DNA from: Agrocybe praecox
Lineage: Eukaryota > Basidiomycota > Agaricomycetes > Agaricales > Agrocybaceae
Length of the DNA stretch: 64,000 bases
Assembly (NCBI GenBank): GCA_964017145.1
Contig: OZ024842.1
Location: forward strand, 3,224,001-3,288,000
Reading direction: 5' to 3'
Shown here: positions 1 through 11,164 of the stretch, one piece after another
How positions within the stretch are numbered: the first letter of the stretch is position 1
Layout of the letters: the number at the start of each line of letters is the position of its first letter
Translations under genes and position numbers: made by a program
Notes under the pieces: model-generated
The model's database searches: none
Told to the model about the DNA's origin: nothing
Seen by the model: the letters and a program-made list of their open reading frames with translations, nothing else

Positions 1-1574
1 AAAGTAACCAAGGTCTTGACGCTTGCCAGGCGGGAAGCTATTGCAAGTGGTATATTCTTTGGAAGTACAGGTTGGAGCGGTAACATCACGATTCTTGGAC
101 TCCTTGGTTATGGTCAGTGGGCGTTTGTTTATCGACACTTCTGGAAGCAACTGAACGAGCATTCTAGGTGGTACCCTCGTTTCACAGGGAGCTATATCTA
201 TTGGAGATCTCACAAGTCTCTTACTATATACCGTCTATGTTGGAAGTGGTCTACAGATGCTCACGTGAGTGGTTTTCTATCGAAGCATCATTCCCAACTG
301 ACGAGTAGCAACAGCACCTTCTTCGTAAGTGACGTTTTCAAATCGAAGGTCCACAATTTAACACTTTACTTGCTGGTAGTCTTCCATTATGCGTGGTATA
401 GGAGCTGGTCAGCGTGTCTTTGAGGTTCTCGAAAGGAAACCTGCTATTCCGTATGCAAGTGGAGAAGAAATCCTTAAGGAGCAACTAGGCAGTATCAAAT
501 TTGAAAATGTTCATTTCGAATATCCTAGTCGAAAGGGCTCAAAAATCTTGAACGAATTCAATTTGGAACTCGCCGTTGGAGAAAGCGTTGCTATTGTGTA
601 TGTATATTTCGTTCCTTTTGATATTCGCGTCTAATGTAAATTCATATCTCAGTGGTGAAAGTGGTGGTGGAAAGTCATCTATCCACTCGCTTCTGCTCCG
701 CTACTACGACCCCGTACAGGGAAAGATCACTTGTAACGGAAGGGGTAATTAACTTTCCCAAAAGCGTTATCCATCATAGTCTTATGACAATCTGCATAGA
801 TATTCGAGAATTCTCCACTACTTCTTGGCGTTCGATTATTGGCGTCGTACCGCAAGATCCGGTTCTATTCACGGGAACAATTGCATCAAACATTGCGTTC
901 GGTAACCCAGATGCAACACGCGAAGACATTGAACAAGCTGCAAGAGAGGCAAATTGTGAATTTGTTTGGGGTATGCCAAATGGGTTCGATACAGAAAGTG
1001 GGTACTTCGAGTCGATTCATTCTTGGTGTTTGTTTAAAATAGTCTAGTTGGTCGTTTAAGTTTAAGTGGCGGTCAACGTCAGCGTTTAGCAATAGCTCGC
1101 GCATTACTGAAGAAACCGGTCATTCTTGCCCTTGACGAAGCAACTAGTGCGTTAGATGCCACTTCTGAGCGCAGAGTAAGTCATGTGTCTACTCCATCTC
1201 TCGCTTCGCTAAAGGTTTGCTGTTTAGGTCAATGACGCAATAGACAAGATTCTGCGCTCCCGTCAAACCACTGTCCTTTTTGTTGCCCACCGATTATCAA
1301 CCATTGCTCGGGCAGAAAGAATAGTCGTTCTTGAAGGTGGTCGCATCAGCGAATCAGGAACATATCAAGAGCTCGTGAGTACTACATACAAGATAAACCT
1401 GCGATATGCGAACTGAATTGGTGTTCCCAGGTCGGCAGAGAAAATTCACGGTTCCGGGCATTGATGGCTGCTCAGCTAGATGCAGCTGCAGGTGAAAAAG
1501 TGGATTCAATCGCTTCGGAAGAAATTGAAGAAGAGGTCGAGGAGCAGGCATCTCATCGGGAGGCACAGCAATAG
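1..1574 (+). CDS. Mitochondrial-type ABC half-transporter (MDL1/ABCB10-like), 3' part
   Basis: This is the C-terminal part of an ABC exporter half-transporter that begins before the window. The sequence shows the end of the membrane domain (GSGLQMLT, then [18 protein letters not shown]) followed by a full nucleotide-binding domain: Walker [10 protein letters not shown] near 660, Q-loop VPQDPVLF near 855, signature LSGGQRQR near 1067, Walker [14 protein letters not shown] near 1120, and the H-loop [13 protein letters not shown] near 1290. The tail is acidic and Gln-rich, ending at TAG 1572-1574. Introns interrupt it repeatedly, and a 16-nt exon at 309-324 is needed to keep the frame. Motif spacing and the MRGIGAG stretch match the MDL1/MDL2/ABCB10 group, which exports peptides or related solutes from the mitochondrial matrix. 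The mitochondrial location is inferred from the family; the targeting peptide lies outside the window. Confidence 0.9.
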
Positions 1575-1812
1575 ATCGCGGTAACCGTGTAACATCTTTT
1601 ACTTATTTTCCCCACTCCACCATTCTCTGTTTACATGTTGCATCATTTATTTACATCTAAGTAGACTTAATGGATTACAGCGCCCTAATTATACTTGTAG
1701 ACGTCACCCACATGCCTCATGAGGAAGTGCAGGACACCGCGTGCCTTCTGTGACATCATGCGATAATCATTTTATAAGGAATAGGGCCCACCCCGCTTTA
1801 TTCATTACCTTC

Positions 1813-2890
1813 ATGCAGGTTACGCCTAGCAGTACCGAACGAACCGTTTCACCGGTCCAGGCTCGCGAAGATCAGGGCTTTGAAGCTGGGAGAGCCAGAC
1901 AATACCTCAATGACATCAAAGGACCGCTAAAAGACTTGACTGTGAGTATTTGAGTTTTCATGACTTGCTGCCTTAGCTTGACAGAGGATTATTTCAGGCT
2001 GCCATTGATGCACTACAAAGTCAAACCCTGCAGATCGCCCTTTTAGGTGATCCTGGAACCAAGGAGGAAATATTGGAGTAAGTATTGGAAAATTCGACCA
2101 TAGACACCAAAATGAATCTGGGCCCAGTCTTCGCCAGCAAATGCGGAACCAGGATCAGAAACACAAAGAGGGAATTGTAGAAATTCAGGGTAAGGTGGAT
2201 AATGTGCCTTTGATCTCGTATTCTGAGGGGACTTTCTTCCTAGGTATTCTCGACGACATGCTCGAAAACAAGGTCGTAGCGAATATGAGGAAACAGGGTT
2301 ATTTTGGGATATCCCTCTTCTTCATTTCATCCGGCTTACTTTTCTGTAGTCGAACAGGAAATTGCAGAACACATTGAGGGACTGGTGAAAGAGCAAGTCG
2401 CAGAATGCCTGAAGGTCCATATCCCACAAGAACTGCAAGACGAAATTGCCATGAGCAAGCGTGAGCTCGACGAGCTCAATCTTCGGCTTCATAACTCGTC
2501 AGTCAACCGTTTCAAAATGGCGCACAACTGATTGATTATTATTTTAGCGAGAGCCGCCGTGCTAATGGCAATCTACGCCATAACAAGCCTGAGGAATCGC
2601 TTGCTACTATGTATATGGAAGACGGGAATGTCAGCGAGGACTATCCTAAAGATTTGAAGACCCTTTTCGAGCTCGACGGTAGGTTCCCCTTCAATGCAAG
2701 CCGAAGTTCTGGAAGACTGGAACAAGCATATTTCCCAGATAATGCAATCAAGAAGATCATGAACGACTATGGATTGCCAGAGCCACTGACTGGAACCAGG
2801 AACCACAACTTAAATAGGCTCATGCAATTCTGCGGAGTCCGATACCAATTGGTGGAAAGACGCCCTTCAGACTCTGCTTCTTCCCTGTAG
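1813..2890 (+). CDS. Hypothetical coiled-coil protein
   Basis: A multi-exon gene of unknown function begins about 240 bp after the ABC transporter. Joining exons by GT-AG introns gives one frame: MQVTPSSTERTVSP, then KDLTAAIDALQSQTLQIALL, EEILDLRQQMRNQDQKHKEG, ILDDMLENKVVANMRKQ, VEQEIAEHIEGLVKEQVAEC, and a C-terminal exon ending NRLMQFCGVRYQLVERRP and TAG at 2888-2890. The middle is rich in Glu, Gln, Lys and Leu with heptad-like spacing, so a coiled coil is likely. There is no signal peptide or membrane segment. The start at 1813 is the in-frame ATG closest to the first coding block; an upstream in-frame extension exists but looks non-coding. I do not recognise the family. Exon phases are consistent, so it is probably a real, expressed gene. 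Confidence 0.7.
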
Positions 2891-2956
2891 ACTGATCTTT
2901 CATTCGATATATCCCAGGTTCCGCGCAAGAAAGTTTAGATAACCAGTGTACTATTT

Positions 2957-4158
2957 TTGCTTTGCGAGCAGGTTACTCGAGACCTGATAGTGGCACGCAG
3001 TTTGGTCTACAAAGAAATATTTATTGTTACCAATACGCGACATAAACTTGTCGCCGTCGCAATATTCTTAGCTAACGTCAACACTTCCAAAGATTTGCAA
3101 TCAGTTCTCCAAGAACTTCAATATAATGAAATTCACTTGTTATTGACTCTATCTAAGACTGTAAAATTGGTCCGACCCAGGTCACTCTGCCTTGGAACCC
3201 TAACCCGCTCGTGGATCCTGATCCTTTCTTGGACCTTTCCTCTTCCCCAGCTACCACATCAGGCCAACCCAAGCCTCCTACAGATTTGTTAGTTACTACT
3301 TAAACTCACAATAAAAACTACAAGAAAAGGACGACATCGAAGGTCCCTTTGATAACATTCAGTGCTTACCGCCGTATCCTCGTCGATTTCAGTCTAGTAC
3401 CTCAGAACGCGCTCGTTTATTTCCTCTGGTCCTCAGAAACGGTTCTCCGTTACATTTAACGTTTCACGATTCTAGTACAGGACCTTTTTTGTATCTCATT
3501 TAGGCTTAAGAGTCAACGCAAGTGTCCAAGCAAATTGGATACAGCCTAAGCGGTCAGTATGTATTTCTTACTTCCTGATGTTTTACGTTGGCCCCTCTAA
3601 ACTAACTATGCCAGACTGTCGTCCCGTAAACCAACAACGTAGGTATCCAGGCGGACTTCATGGAGCCTCAGCAATCCGTGTATACTTCCCATTCTCTACC
3701 GTGGTTTCTTGCTAAATGCCTAAAGCAGAAAGCAAAGCGAAAGATTCCTGAAGAAGTGAGAGGGCGGGAATTGTTAGAAAACACGTTGGATTATGGCCGT
3801 GAACATACTGATTCGCGAGGAGACGCATGTGTGGGATAATAAACATGGCGCTGAGAGGGCAAATGAATCACAGAAACCCTCGAAAGAAGCCACGGCCATG
3901 GAGCAGAGGATGAACTATCGGTTTGCCAAGTTGGCGAGCCAGATGCCAGTTGGAAGCGAAATTCGAACAACAAAATCAACTATTTCGAGAATGGCGACAA
4001 GAAACGCGGACCTTGAAACAATGGTTCGACGCGACAAGGAAGAGCTTGAAGGGAAGATCGCCTGGATGCGGGATGAGACGATCATGAAGATTGAGAATTA
4101 CAACACTCAATCAGGCGATCGTATATCTGACTTGGAGAAGTTTTTTCAGCGACATTAG
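2957..4158 (+). pseudogene. Degenerate coding region with a coiled-coil-like ORF (3793-4158)
   Basis: Several stretches look coding but do not join into one frame. Near 3179-3290 a Pro-rich run reads VTLPWNPNPLVDPDPFLD. Around 3330-3480 two overlapping frames are both open. Near 3650-3830 a frame reads FMEPQQSVYTSHSLPWFLAK, then passes to another frame. The ORF 3793-4158 (121 codons) contains NADLETMVRRDKEELEGK, Lys/Glu-rich and probably helical. Apparent donor and acceptor sites do not rescue continuity: the intron after 4155 recreates a TAG. Copy A of the repeated gene pair begins about 130 bp downstream, so this may be an older gene damaged at the insertion edge. A real multi-exon gene with unusual splicing cannot be excluded. 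Confidence 0.3.
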
Positions 4159-4289
4159 TGAGTAGCTTTCGCTCTCAATTTTCGCCGAAAATATTCAAAA
4201 CTTTGTTCAGGATTCTGAAGCTCTATCGGTCATACTTCGTGTTATGCTCGATATGGCCCACGTTGGAGGGATGCTTGGGGCAGCAACGA

Positions 4290-4653
4290 TGAGGTTCGAG
4301 TGGAGAGAATGCGAGCGCCGGGATCCGGGAGCCAACTTGTGGTCTTTTCAAGGCACTGAGTCGGGCGATTATGTATTTGCTTTTCGTGTTGGCCTGGATG
4401 CCATATAGCTAGATGATAACAAGGTCAGAAACCAGTTTCAGATGACAAAAGTATAAACAGTGACTTACTTTTGCTAGAGTCTGTAGCTCGGCGCGCTTTA
4501 GGGCGCGTAGGTCCCCTACAGACGGTATATCCGGAGGCGAACTAAATCTTCTTGCCTTTGCTTGCCTTTGCCTTTGGAGGTCGATAGATTGGGATTGGTC
4601 GCCGGGTATGGTGTTTCACGCACACGCAGACGGCCATTCGAATTTAGGACTTG
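4290..4653 (-). pseudogene. Truncated copy of SAP-like gene X (copy A)
   Basis: On the minus strand the start MPLTRQQVLNSNGRLRVRET is preserved and nearly identical to the intact gene at 38226-39530. Relative to that gene there is a deletion of about 19 bp after the GKGKQRQED segment, which shifts the frame and brings a stop soon after. The intron with its splice sites is still recognisable. Homology continues through the start of exon 2 (IQANTKS region) and then ends near 4290 in unrelated sequence. The C-terminal two thirds, including the coiled coil, are missing. It is a clear pseudogene, whereas the paired gene Y in the same copy is intact. Confidence 0.8.
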
Positions 4654-5591
4654 TTGTCGGGTCAATGGCATTTTGAAAATAGAGAGTATGAGGCTGTGGA
4701 TGCGAAGTCCAAAATGTAGATCGGGGTAGAGTCAAAGATATGTTTTCCTGTGATATGTTATCTTTCTTTTCATTGTTCTCTGTATGTTCTTTGTTCTTTA
4801 TCAGACTCGGACATGACGCGTCGAGTCGTTTAACAACAATGGGGAATGTTGGACTGGTTGTTGGTTGGTTGTGGGCGAATGTCCAAACATCTTCTGACAT
4901 TGTTCAAATTCCATGTTTTTTTTTCTCAGTAGTACTTATATGATATCTATTTTTATTTTAGCGCTTCTCTCCCTCATATATCTGCGTCCACCCACCTGCA
5001 AAAAATGAACCAGACGCACTCATTCGTGGGCAATAACATGACTCTGCCGTGATACATGCCGTGATAGATCGGCGATCCAATTTGTTTGCTAACCCAATTA
5101 GGAAACTGTCTATTTCCCGGAAAAATGCCGCTGATGTTTGTGTGTGCCCAGTGTTGCGTGTGCTGTCTCGAGAGGACGGTTGATGTCGTTATACTCCAAA
5201 AGCCATTATGTCGGGGCGTTGTAATAACCTGGAGTGCAAGCAAAATAAAGGGACAAAAGAAAAAGGTATTTTTTTGCAGAATACAAGGAGAATATAAACT
5301 CGACCAATCACTTGATGTTTGAACGCCGGTACTTATTGCAACCAGCTATTGTTCATTTGTTTTGACAAAACATCATCTCGACGCTATCTTATCCTTACTA
5401 ACTCGATAAACGCGCACACATCTATTGTAAATCAAAAGCGCTCGCCGAAATGACATTGTTCTCATCCAGTATTTTAACTTGCTTCATCGCTCGACTTTAC
5501 CCGCCATAATTCCATCTTACCTTCCGTTCGAATTCGACAGCCTTACTCCATACTCAGCAAAACCATCTAACCACATTCGCATTCACAGATC

Positions 5592-7391
5592 ATGCCTGCC
5601 GATAGAAATATCCACAAACGGTATGTCCCCAGCCTTTTGATATCTTATCTCATAGGAATCTCATACCTCGTTATTTTTTTCTAGCAAGCCAACATCCCAA
5701 TGGCCTCAGGGATCCCGTACAGCTTACGCCAACTCAGAAGCTTCTGGGAGTCGCTTATCTCGTAAGCAACCTTTTTATTTCTCTACCACTCATCTAGTAT
5801 TCTAACACAGCACACCCATTGCTCTAGAGCCACCTTCGATCCCTTCCCTTCCCGCCCCCGCCTTTATTCAACGTGTTGGCGCAGGACGTCAGGAACGTCC
5901 AGCAGCAGCAACCACCGCCATCACCTTATCCGTCTCGCTTGATGAGATTCCCGAGGACGACGAGCCAGCCGACCCGCATATGGTGAACCGCGTAATCCAA
6001 GAGATACGTAGACAACAGGTTGCGCTGGTCACATTAATGCGGCGGCTCGGCGATATTAAGGACGAGGCGAGGAGGGTGCAGGAAGATACCGCTGCGGTCC
6101 TGCGGTCCTTGCAGGAGCACACAAGGAGGTTGGGGGACCTTTTGGGTCCCTGCGAGGCCGAAGAAGTGGATTACGAGGCTATGTTCCCTCAGGAACATGG
6201 CAGAGAGGAGAAGGAGGATGACGACGAATTGGATAGTAGCGGAGAAGACGAAGAGGCGGAGGAGGAGGAAGCTGGGCCTTCCGCTGATGTGCCAGCCGAG
6301 GATGTTGAAGCAAGGAGGCAGGAGAAAGGCAAATGGAGATTGTGAGTTTTTGCATCCTTGTTTTTTTTTATTCGTCTATTTACTCACCATCCGGCATGCA
6401 GGATACCGCGAGAAGAGGTGGACATGCACACGGGGTACGTAGCGCCGCAAGAGCTACCACACCTTTCATTATTCGAGAGGCGGATGATCTCGAGCTATGA
6501 GGTACCGTTTGAAAGGTATGTCTTTTTGTTTTTATTTCTCAAATTCTCTTTGCTATTGTCTCACGAATAATTGTTCTATAGAGAAGAAGAGGAGCCAGAG
6601 GACGAAGAGGACAGGCCCATCATGCCTGGGGCTGCAATACTCAACAGGGATCGCAGGTTTGAGTACGCGTTTCTCATATATTTTCTCTTGACAGTGGCTG
6701 ATCATTATAACTTAGATATTGGGAAGATTATGATGACGAGTCGAGCGACTCGCATTCTCATACCGGGTAAGCATTATATCTATTCAACAGTACACCATCG
6801 TCAAGTAGCTGATCATGCCGACGCCATAGGATCCAATTGGGCAAGCGACGGCGTACCGACGAGGCAGACGACAACGACGACGAACCCTCGGCGAAGCGCC
6901 CGAAGCACGTCGACGTAGGGAGTCGAAGCGCGCACCCCATTCCCTCTCCCCCTCCCCCCGCCCCTCAGCCTACACCCTTCTTCGCGGCACTGGGAGGCAA
7001 ACCAAAAACATACGAGGTCTTCGGGTCGGGAAGACCCTTCCAGCCCGTATTCGGACCACCGATGACGGATGTAACAAGGGGGCACGCCGCTCTTGCCCAT
7101 CCGTCGACGTTGGCCTTACGGCCGTATGTACCAGGACTCGGAGGCGCGTCCAACCCACTCCTACCTCCACGGGTTCCCTGGCCGGCGACCGAGATGCTTC
7201 AGGTCCAGCGTACAACGGATCCGCGCCGGCGTCTTCTCCCTTTCCCTCCCCCTTTCCCAACACCTGTAGTCCCACAGGTTCAGTGGACAACGGATCCGCG
7301 TCGACGCCCTCTCCCTCCCCAACCACCTGTCGCTCCTGTGAAGGCCGAGCCGGATTCGCCAACAGGGGAGCGCTTGTCTCCACAAGAGTAG
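5592..7391 (+). CDS. Repeat-pair protein Y, copy A (disordered, nuclear-type)
   Basis: Seven exons (5592-5620, 5685-5761, 5828-6341, 6402-6515, 6582-6662, 6716-6766, 6830-7391) join in frame to 475 residues. After a short Ser/Pro-rich N-terminus comes a helical segment, VNRVIQEIRRQQVALVTLMR, continuing as a coiled coil of about 60 residues. A long Glu/Asp-rich run follows, then the conserved block IPREEVDMHTGYVAPQELPH, another acidic stretch (YWEDYDDESSDSH), and a basic nuclear-localisation-like sequence LGKRRRTDEADDNDDEPSAK. The C-terminus is Pro-rich with the motif TTDPRRR twice. I do not recognise the family; no enzyme motif is present. The copy on the other strand (35441-37270) keeps the same exons and reading frame, which argues for selection or a recent duplication. 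A CCAAT box lies near 5305. Confidence 0.75.
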
Positions 7392-7566
7392 CTTAGGCTG
7401 TCCGATTATTTGGCTACATAGTAATTTGTTTTCAAGTTTTAGCCTCTTCAAGAGTAGCTGTCTGATTATTTAGCTACATAATTTGTTTTCAAGTTTTTAT
7501 ATATTTATCTTTCTTCTTACTTTTCGGCCTTCGGTGTTCTAAGAGCTCTGGTATTCACTCACACAC

Positions 7567-8884
7567 TTCAATATAACTCTGATCTAACTCCTTCATACTC
7601 CACCACTGCTGCAAGAATGTTTCCTGTGTTGGTTATGATTGATACTTTCACACCATTCTCAGAGTACCACCATCACTTTCATGATATTTTCCGGACGTTT
7701 AGGTTATGTTTATGATCCACCACCACCATGGTCAATACAGAATTCTGACTACATGAGCATATAATATTTTAGCCCCAACTTGTGAACTAGCAACTCGTAA
7801 GATCATCCCAGATACCACTCCTCGACCTATGATGTATATGCGAGTAAAGTCAAGTAATGATTTGTAGACCGACGCCGAATGGTTACCACTTTTCTGGACA
7901 GAGTCGCGAAAGCAAGTTACTTGCGAGCACATTCGCGCAGAGGGATTATACGAGGAATTCAAGTAAGTCAAGTTAGAGGAAAGGTGCTCGCATAGGTCAA
8001 TGACAGAATCCAGCAACCCGAACAGAGAAGGGAGATCGCCGTCGTAAGGGGCATACAATCAACGGTCAAGAGCAAGCCGGTCTTTCGTCAAGGCAGCAGT
8101 GATCACTTCAACTAGAGCCTTCCGTCATCTTCAGACATCAACGACCTGGAGAGGAATGCACCTCAGTAACGAGAGCTATGGCTGATGAACAAAGTCTCAA
8201 TCCGCTTCTCCTGGCACAGGATTATCTATCGACGTGTCGCATGCATTGCGCATCTGAACCTAGTCAACTGCGAGACTGGCGCGATTTGCAGTATGCTTGG
8301 ATCGGGTTATGCGAGGGTTGAATTCGAATAGGGCTAAAAGCGTAGAGTCTAGTATGGGACATTGCAGTGTCGTAGAGTTAGGCAAAAATGGGGCAGTGTA
8401 CCTTTGAAGAACGACTACCTTGATATCGTTCCTACGGAACACTACACCGTCATTGAGCGCAGAAACGTTAGTCGATGACATCCTCCAATGCCTTCATGGC
8501 TGATAACATTGCAATACGTGTAAGCTTTTGGCCCACTCGGCGTCGGTAGTGAATGCTGAGCGAAGGAAGAAGGGTAAGGAAAGCCTCAAATTCCAAACCA
8601 TCGTTAACATAGGGAAGAAATCCGTCCGAACGCTTACGAGCGCGGAAGGGGCACAAAATCTGGGGTAGATAGAGAGAAGTTAGCCACTGATTGTGATTGA
8701 ATAATAAGTATAAGATTCAGAGAGAAGATTTTGTCAAACTGACAAATCATAGTAGAGCGCGTGAAGCCTCTATTTCAACGTTATATACTGGGGATCCAGT
8801 AATGATACAAATGGTATACATCAAAATCAAGTCTGGTTTGAAAGAATACTCACTTAGCGTTTCTCACTGCGGAGAAAAAGTCCA
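7567..8884. other. No intact gene; decayed minus-strand coding traces
   Basis: About 1.3 kb without a supportable gene. On the minus strand, the frame ALVEVITAALTKDRLALDR continues after one in-frame stop as LYAPYDGDLPSLFGLLDSVI (about 8130-7960), and a separate open stretch reads RRRVGQKLTRIAMLSAMKAL near 8500. These look like pieces of one old minus-strand gene broken by stops and frameshifts. I could not assign them to a family. The plus strand shows no coding pattern. Confidence 0.3.
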
Positions 8885-9347
8885 CGGCACTCGTCAGACT
8901 ACAGTCTTTGCACATGCAAGAATTGTGCACTCCTGCTGTAGGCCTAATGTACCTCTACAAAATAAACTTCAATAGCTCAGCTGGAAGAGCGCGAGATTTC
9001 GGATCGATTACACTAGCTATTCGCCTCAGAAACAAGCTGAGGGAATAGCGACAGAGGACAGAGTCAACTGAATCGATACTAGGACCGTCGTTCCGACCCC
9101 GGCACTCGATGTACCTCTGCAATAACCTTCGATAGCTCAGCTGGAAGAGTGCCAAATCTGCAGGATTCGGAGTACACTGGCTATTCGCTTTAGAAACAAG
9201 CTGATGGAATAGCGACAGAATCAACTGAATCCGTGGTAGAAGTAAGAAAGAGGACCATCGTTCCGACCCCGGCACTCGTCAGATCAGTCTTTGCACGTGC
9301 AAGAAATGTATACTTGACTTGTACACCTAATGTACCTCTTTATATAA
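8885..9347 (+). repeat. Tandem tRNA-Tyr-derived units with an enlarged insert
   Basis: Two units, 8966-9108 and 9126-9278, start with a tRNA-Tyr-like 5' half (CTTCGATAGCTCAGCTGGAA in the second) and end with a T-arm-like half (CGTTCCGACCCCGGCACTCG). Between the halves sits an insert of about 85-100 nt, against 22 nt in the tRNA-Tyr at 9348. The insert of the first unit forms a near-perfect hairpin: CTATTCGCCTCAG, loop AAACAAG, then CTGAGGGAATAG. The second unit has a weaker version. The spacer 8885-8965 recurs at 9270-9347 (GGCACTCGTCAG, CAGTCTTTGCAC, TAATGTACCTCT), so a whole block was tandemly duplicated. The B box is mutated in both, so they are unlikely to make tRNA. Confidence 0.75.
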
Positions 9348-9442
9348 CCTTCGATAGCTCAGTTGGAAGAGCGCAAGACTGTAATCGTCAAAGCTTACGT
9401 AAGCACATCTTGATGTCGCTGGTTCGATCCCGGCTCGAAGGA
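9348..9442 (+). tRNA. tRNA-Tyr (GTA), intron-containing
   Basis: The acceptor stem CCTTCGA (9348-9354) pairs with TCGAAGG (9435-9441), with discriminator A at 9442. The A box TAGCTCAGTTGG and the B box GGTTCGATCC (9421-9430) are both canonical. The anticodon stem CAAGA/TCTTG encloses the anticodon GTA followed by A, then an intron of about 22 nt (TCGTCAAAGCTTACGTAAGCAC) at the usual position one base 3' of the anticodon. Intron-containing tRNA-Tyr is normal in eukaryotes. Two degenerate tRNA-like units lie directly upstream. Confidence 0.9.
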
Positions 9443-9790
9443 CTGTTTTGATTCCTTTTTCCACGGGGGCATTTTTTTTTTGATTTTCCTACAAAAACCG
9501 GAGATATCGTGAACTTTACGCCTTCAAGCAAAGCCCGGCAAATGTACTCGTGCATCTTATCTCACAGACGTATGCTATGGAATGTAGAAACAATTACAAG
9601 TTGTAAAGCGAAAACCTAGCCATATCACACAAGAGCCTATAGAAGGCTGCTGGACTTGAAGAACTCACAAGGTCACGGTGCTCGCCGTCCGAATTCATTA
9701 TTTTTCGCTGCGCGTTTGGATGTTCCTGCAAACTTGCGTCTCAACGTAGGTAAGTATCGGGTTCAAGATAAAAGGAAGGCTGTTGTGTTG
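9443..9790. other. Intergenic region after tRNA-Tyr
   Basis: A T-run at 9471-9481 shortly after the tRNA is a plausible RNA polymerase III terminator. Beyond it I see no convincing gene before the cysteine-rich pseudogene. Confidence 0.3.
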
Positions 9791-9814
9791 CCTAAAGCTG
9801 GACAGCCCCGGCCG

Positions 9815-10042
9815 TTCAGTACTTCAGTGCCCCCCTGGCCAGTCGGCGGGAGGCTCTGAAGATTGTTGGGGATGTTTCCGTTCCATAGGCTCCGTCAACC
9901 CTCTTCCTCTTCCTCCACCTCTAACACCAGCACCAGACTGTCTGCATAGCGTTGTGTCAAACCGTCAAGCCAGTTTGCAAGGCTGGTAAAGCTCCCACCG
10001 GCTCTGAGGGATACTGGGGATGTTGCCGACCCGTCTACTAAT
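9815..10042 (+). pseudogene. Frameshifted cysteine-rich secreted protein relative
   Basis: Two frames together resemble the secreted protein at 11165-11575. Frame one reads CPPGQSAGGSEDCWGCFRS near 9830. After a frame change, the second reads LCQTVKPVCKAGKAPTGSEG and then YWGCCRPVY before TAA. The intact gene has the same pattern (TKPVCAAGYAPTGSEGCWGC). No signal peptide was found directly upstream, and the first Cys of the CWGCC motif is replaced by Tyr in the second repeat. The intact relative has no introns, so an intron is a less likely explanation than a frameshift. It looks like a decayed tandem duplicate about 1.1 kb upstream of the intact gene. Confidence 0.6.
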
Positions 10043-11164
10043 CAAAGACATCCATCAGACATTTTCTAATTATCCTCCTCTATCTACAAGAGCATATATT
10101 TAATATTTAATATACATAACCTTTTGGGAACTCTGACATACTGATATCGAATCCTGCTGTCATACTTAGGATACTCTGAAGGTGAAGCCCGCGGTCCTAT
10201 TATGCCATAAAGTTTATTGCGTATAGTTCCACTTCATGAGCGTAACCGATTCTCTCAGTTTGAAAACATATGTCGTGAGTCAGGACACCAGATTTTGTAT
10301 ACTAATCCATACTATTTGAGTGACAAGAGCACATATATACCCGGCGGTCAAGTAGTCGCGATATAAGAGTTAAAGTCCATCAGCAACGTTCGATATAAGT
10401 TCGTCCGAGTAATGACAATTTTATACGCCTTGACAGGCTTGTCGGCGCTTGAGTCTATTTTTATTTTTAAAACTTGTCGGCGCTTGAACCCGAACAACCT
10501 GGCGTCGGCACCGCGTATTTTGAAGTGGGTACACCCATGTTACCGTCGTAGAGTTTCGAATTTGGATGATATTGACAAGTCGGTAATTATGTGGGTGTCG
10601 AGTCAACCAGTTAGAAACATCTCCCCGGTTGGATGTATGTGTCTGCGGTGTCATGGATGTAGGGACAGATGCGAGATCTCATCTGTCCCTCACCGTTGAA
10701 AAGAGGCAAAAAACGGCTCCACATACATGAATAAGCTGTGAGATTCTCTTTTTTTCGTTCATCTGGAAGGTCTTCTAGTGAAGCATGGCATACCCTCAAG
10801 CTAGACTAAAGATATCCAATTTAATATTCATTTCTATTGATAGTTTGAAAATCAAATTGGACGACAACCTCGAGAATCGCTACATATGCAATTTAGCCAT
10901 TAAATGCACCGGAGTACACCATCCCTGAAGGTACAGGTACGACTAACGATATCGATATTATGTATGATGTTCGGAAAAAGGAATTGTGGTAGGTCGCTAG
11001 ATATTCTAGACTGTGATGCGAGCCTATAAATTGGATGGGTTCATGGATAGTTGTCTCCACCATTCCTGGCAAAAGCATTTATTCGTGAGTTACTGCGATA
11101 GTGGTTTTCTTCGGTGAAGATGCTGATCATGACTGTTCAATGGTTTGAAAGGCTTCAAAACAAG
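10043..11164. other. Upstream region of the cysteine-rich gene
   Basis: About 1.1 kb with no supportable gene. It contains a direct repeat CTTGTCGGCGCTTGA (near 10438 and 10479). A TATA box, TATAAAT at 11025-11031, lies 140 bp before the start codon of the next gene and is the likely promoter. Confidence 0.4.

Larger units (their letters stand above)
4290..7566. repeat. Repeated divergent gene pair, copy A (truncated)
   Basis: This segment matches the reverse complement of 35313-38620. The match covers the Y gene (here 5592-7391), the intergenic region of about 940 bp, and the 5' part of the X gene (here on the minus strand, broken). The right limit lies where both copies read TTTCGG, an AG-rich stretch and then ACTCACAC (about 7566 here, 35313 in copy B). 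The left limit is about 4290, where homology stops inside exon 2 of X. Just after the Y stop codon, a block of roughly 60 bp (GAGTAGCT to CAAGTTTT) is duplicated in tandem at 7386-7500, which copy B lacks. No terminal inverted repeat, target-site duplication, LTR or transposase is visible. Confidence 0.85.

Noticed and set aside
4290..7566. LTR retrotransposon or DNA transposon as explanation for copies A and B
   Set aside because: No reverse transcriptase, integrase, transposase, LTR or terminal inverted repeat could be found in either copy.
8966..9278. Two additional tRNA genes
   Set aside because: Anticodon arm is replaced by a long insert and the B box is mutated, so functional tRNAs are unlikely.
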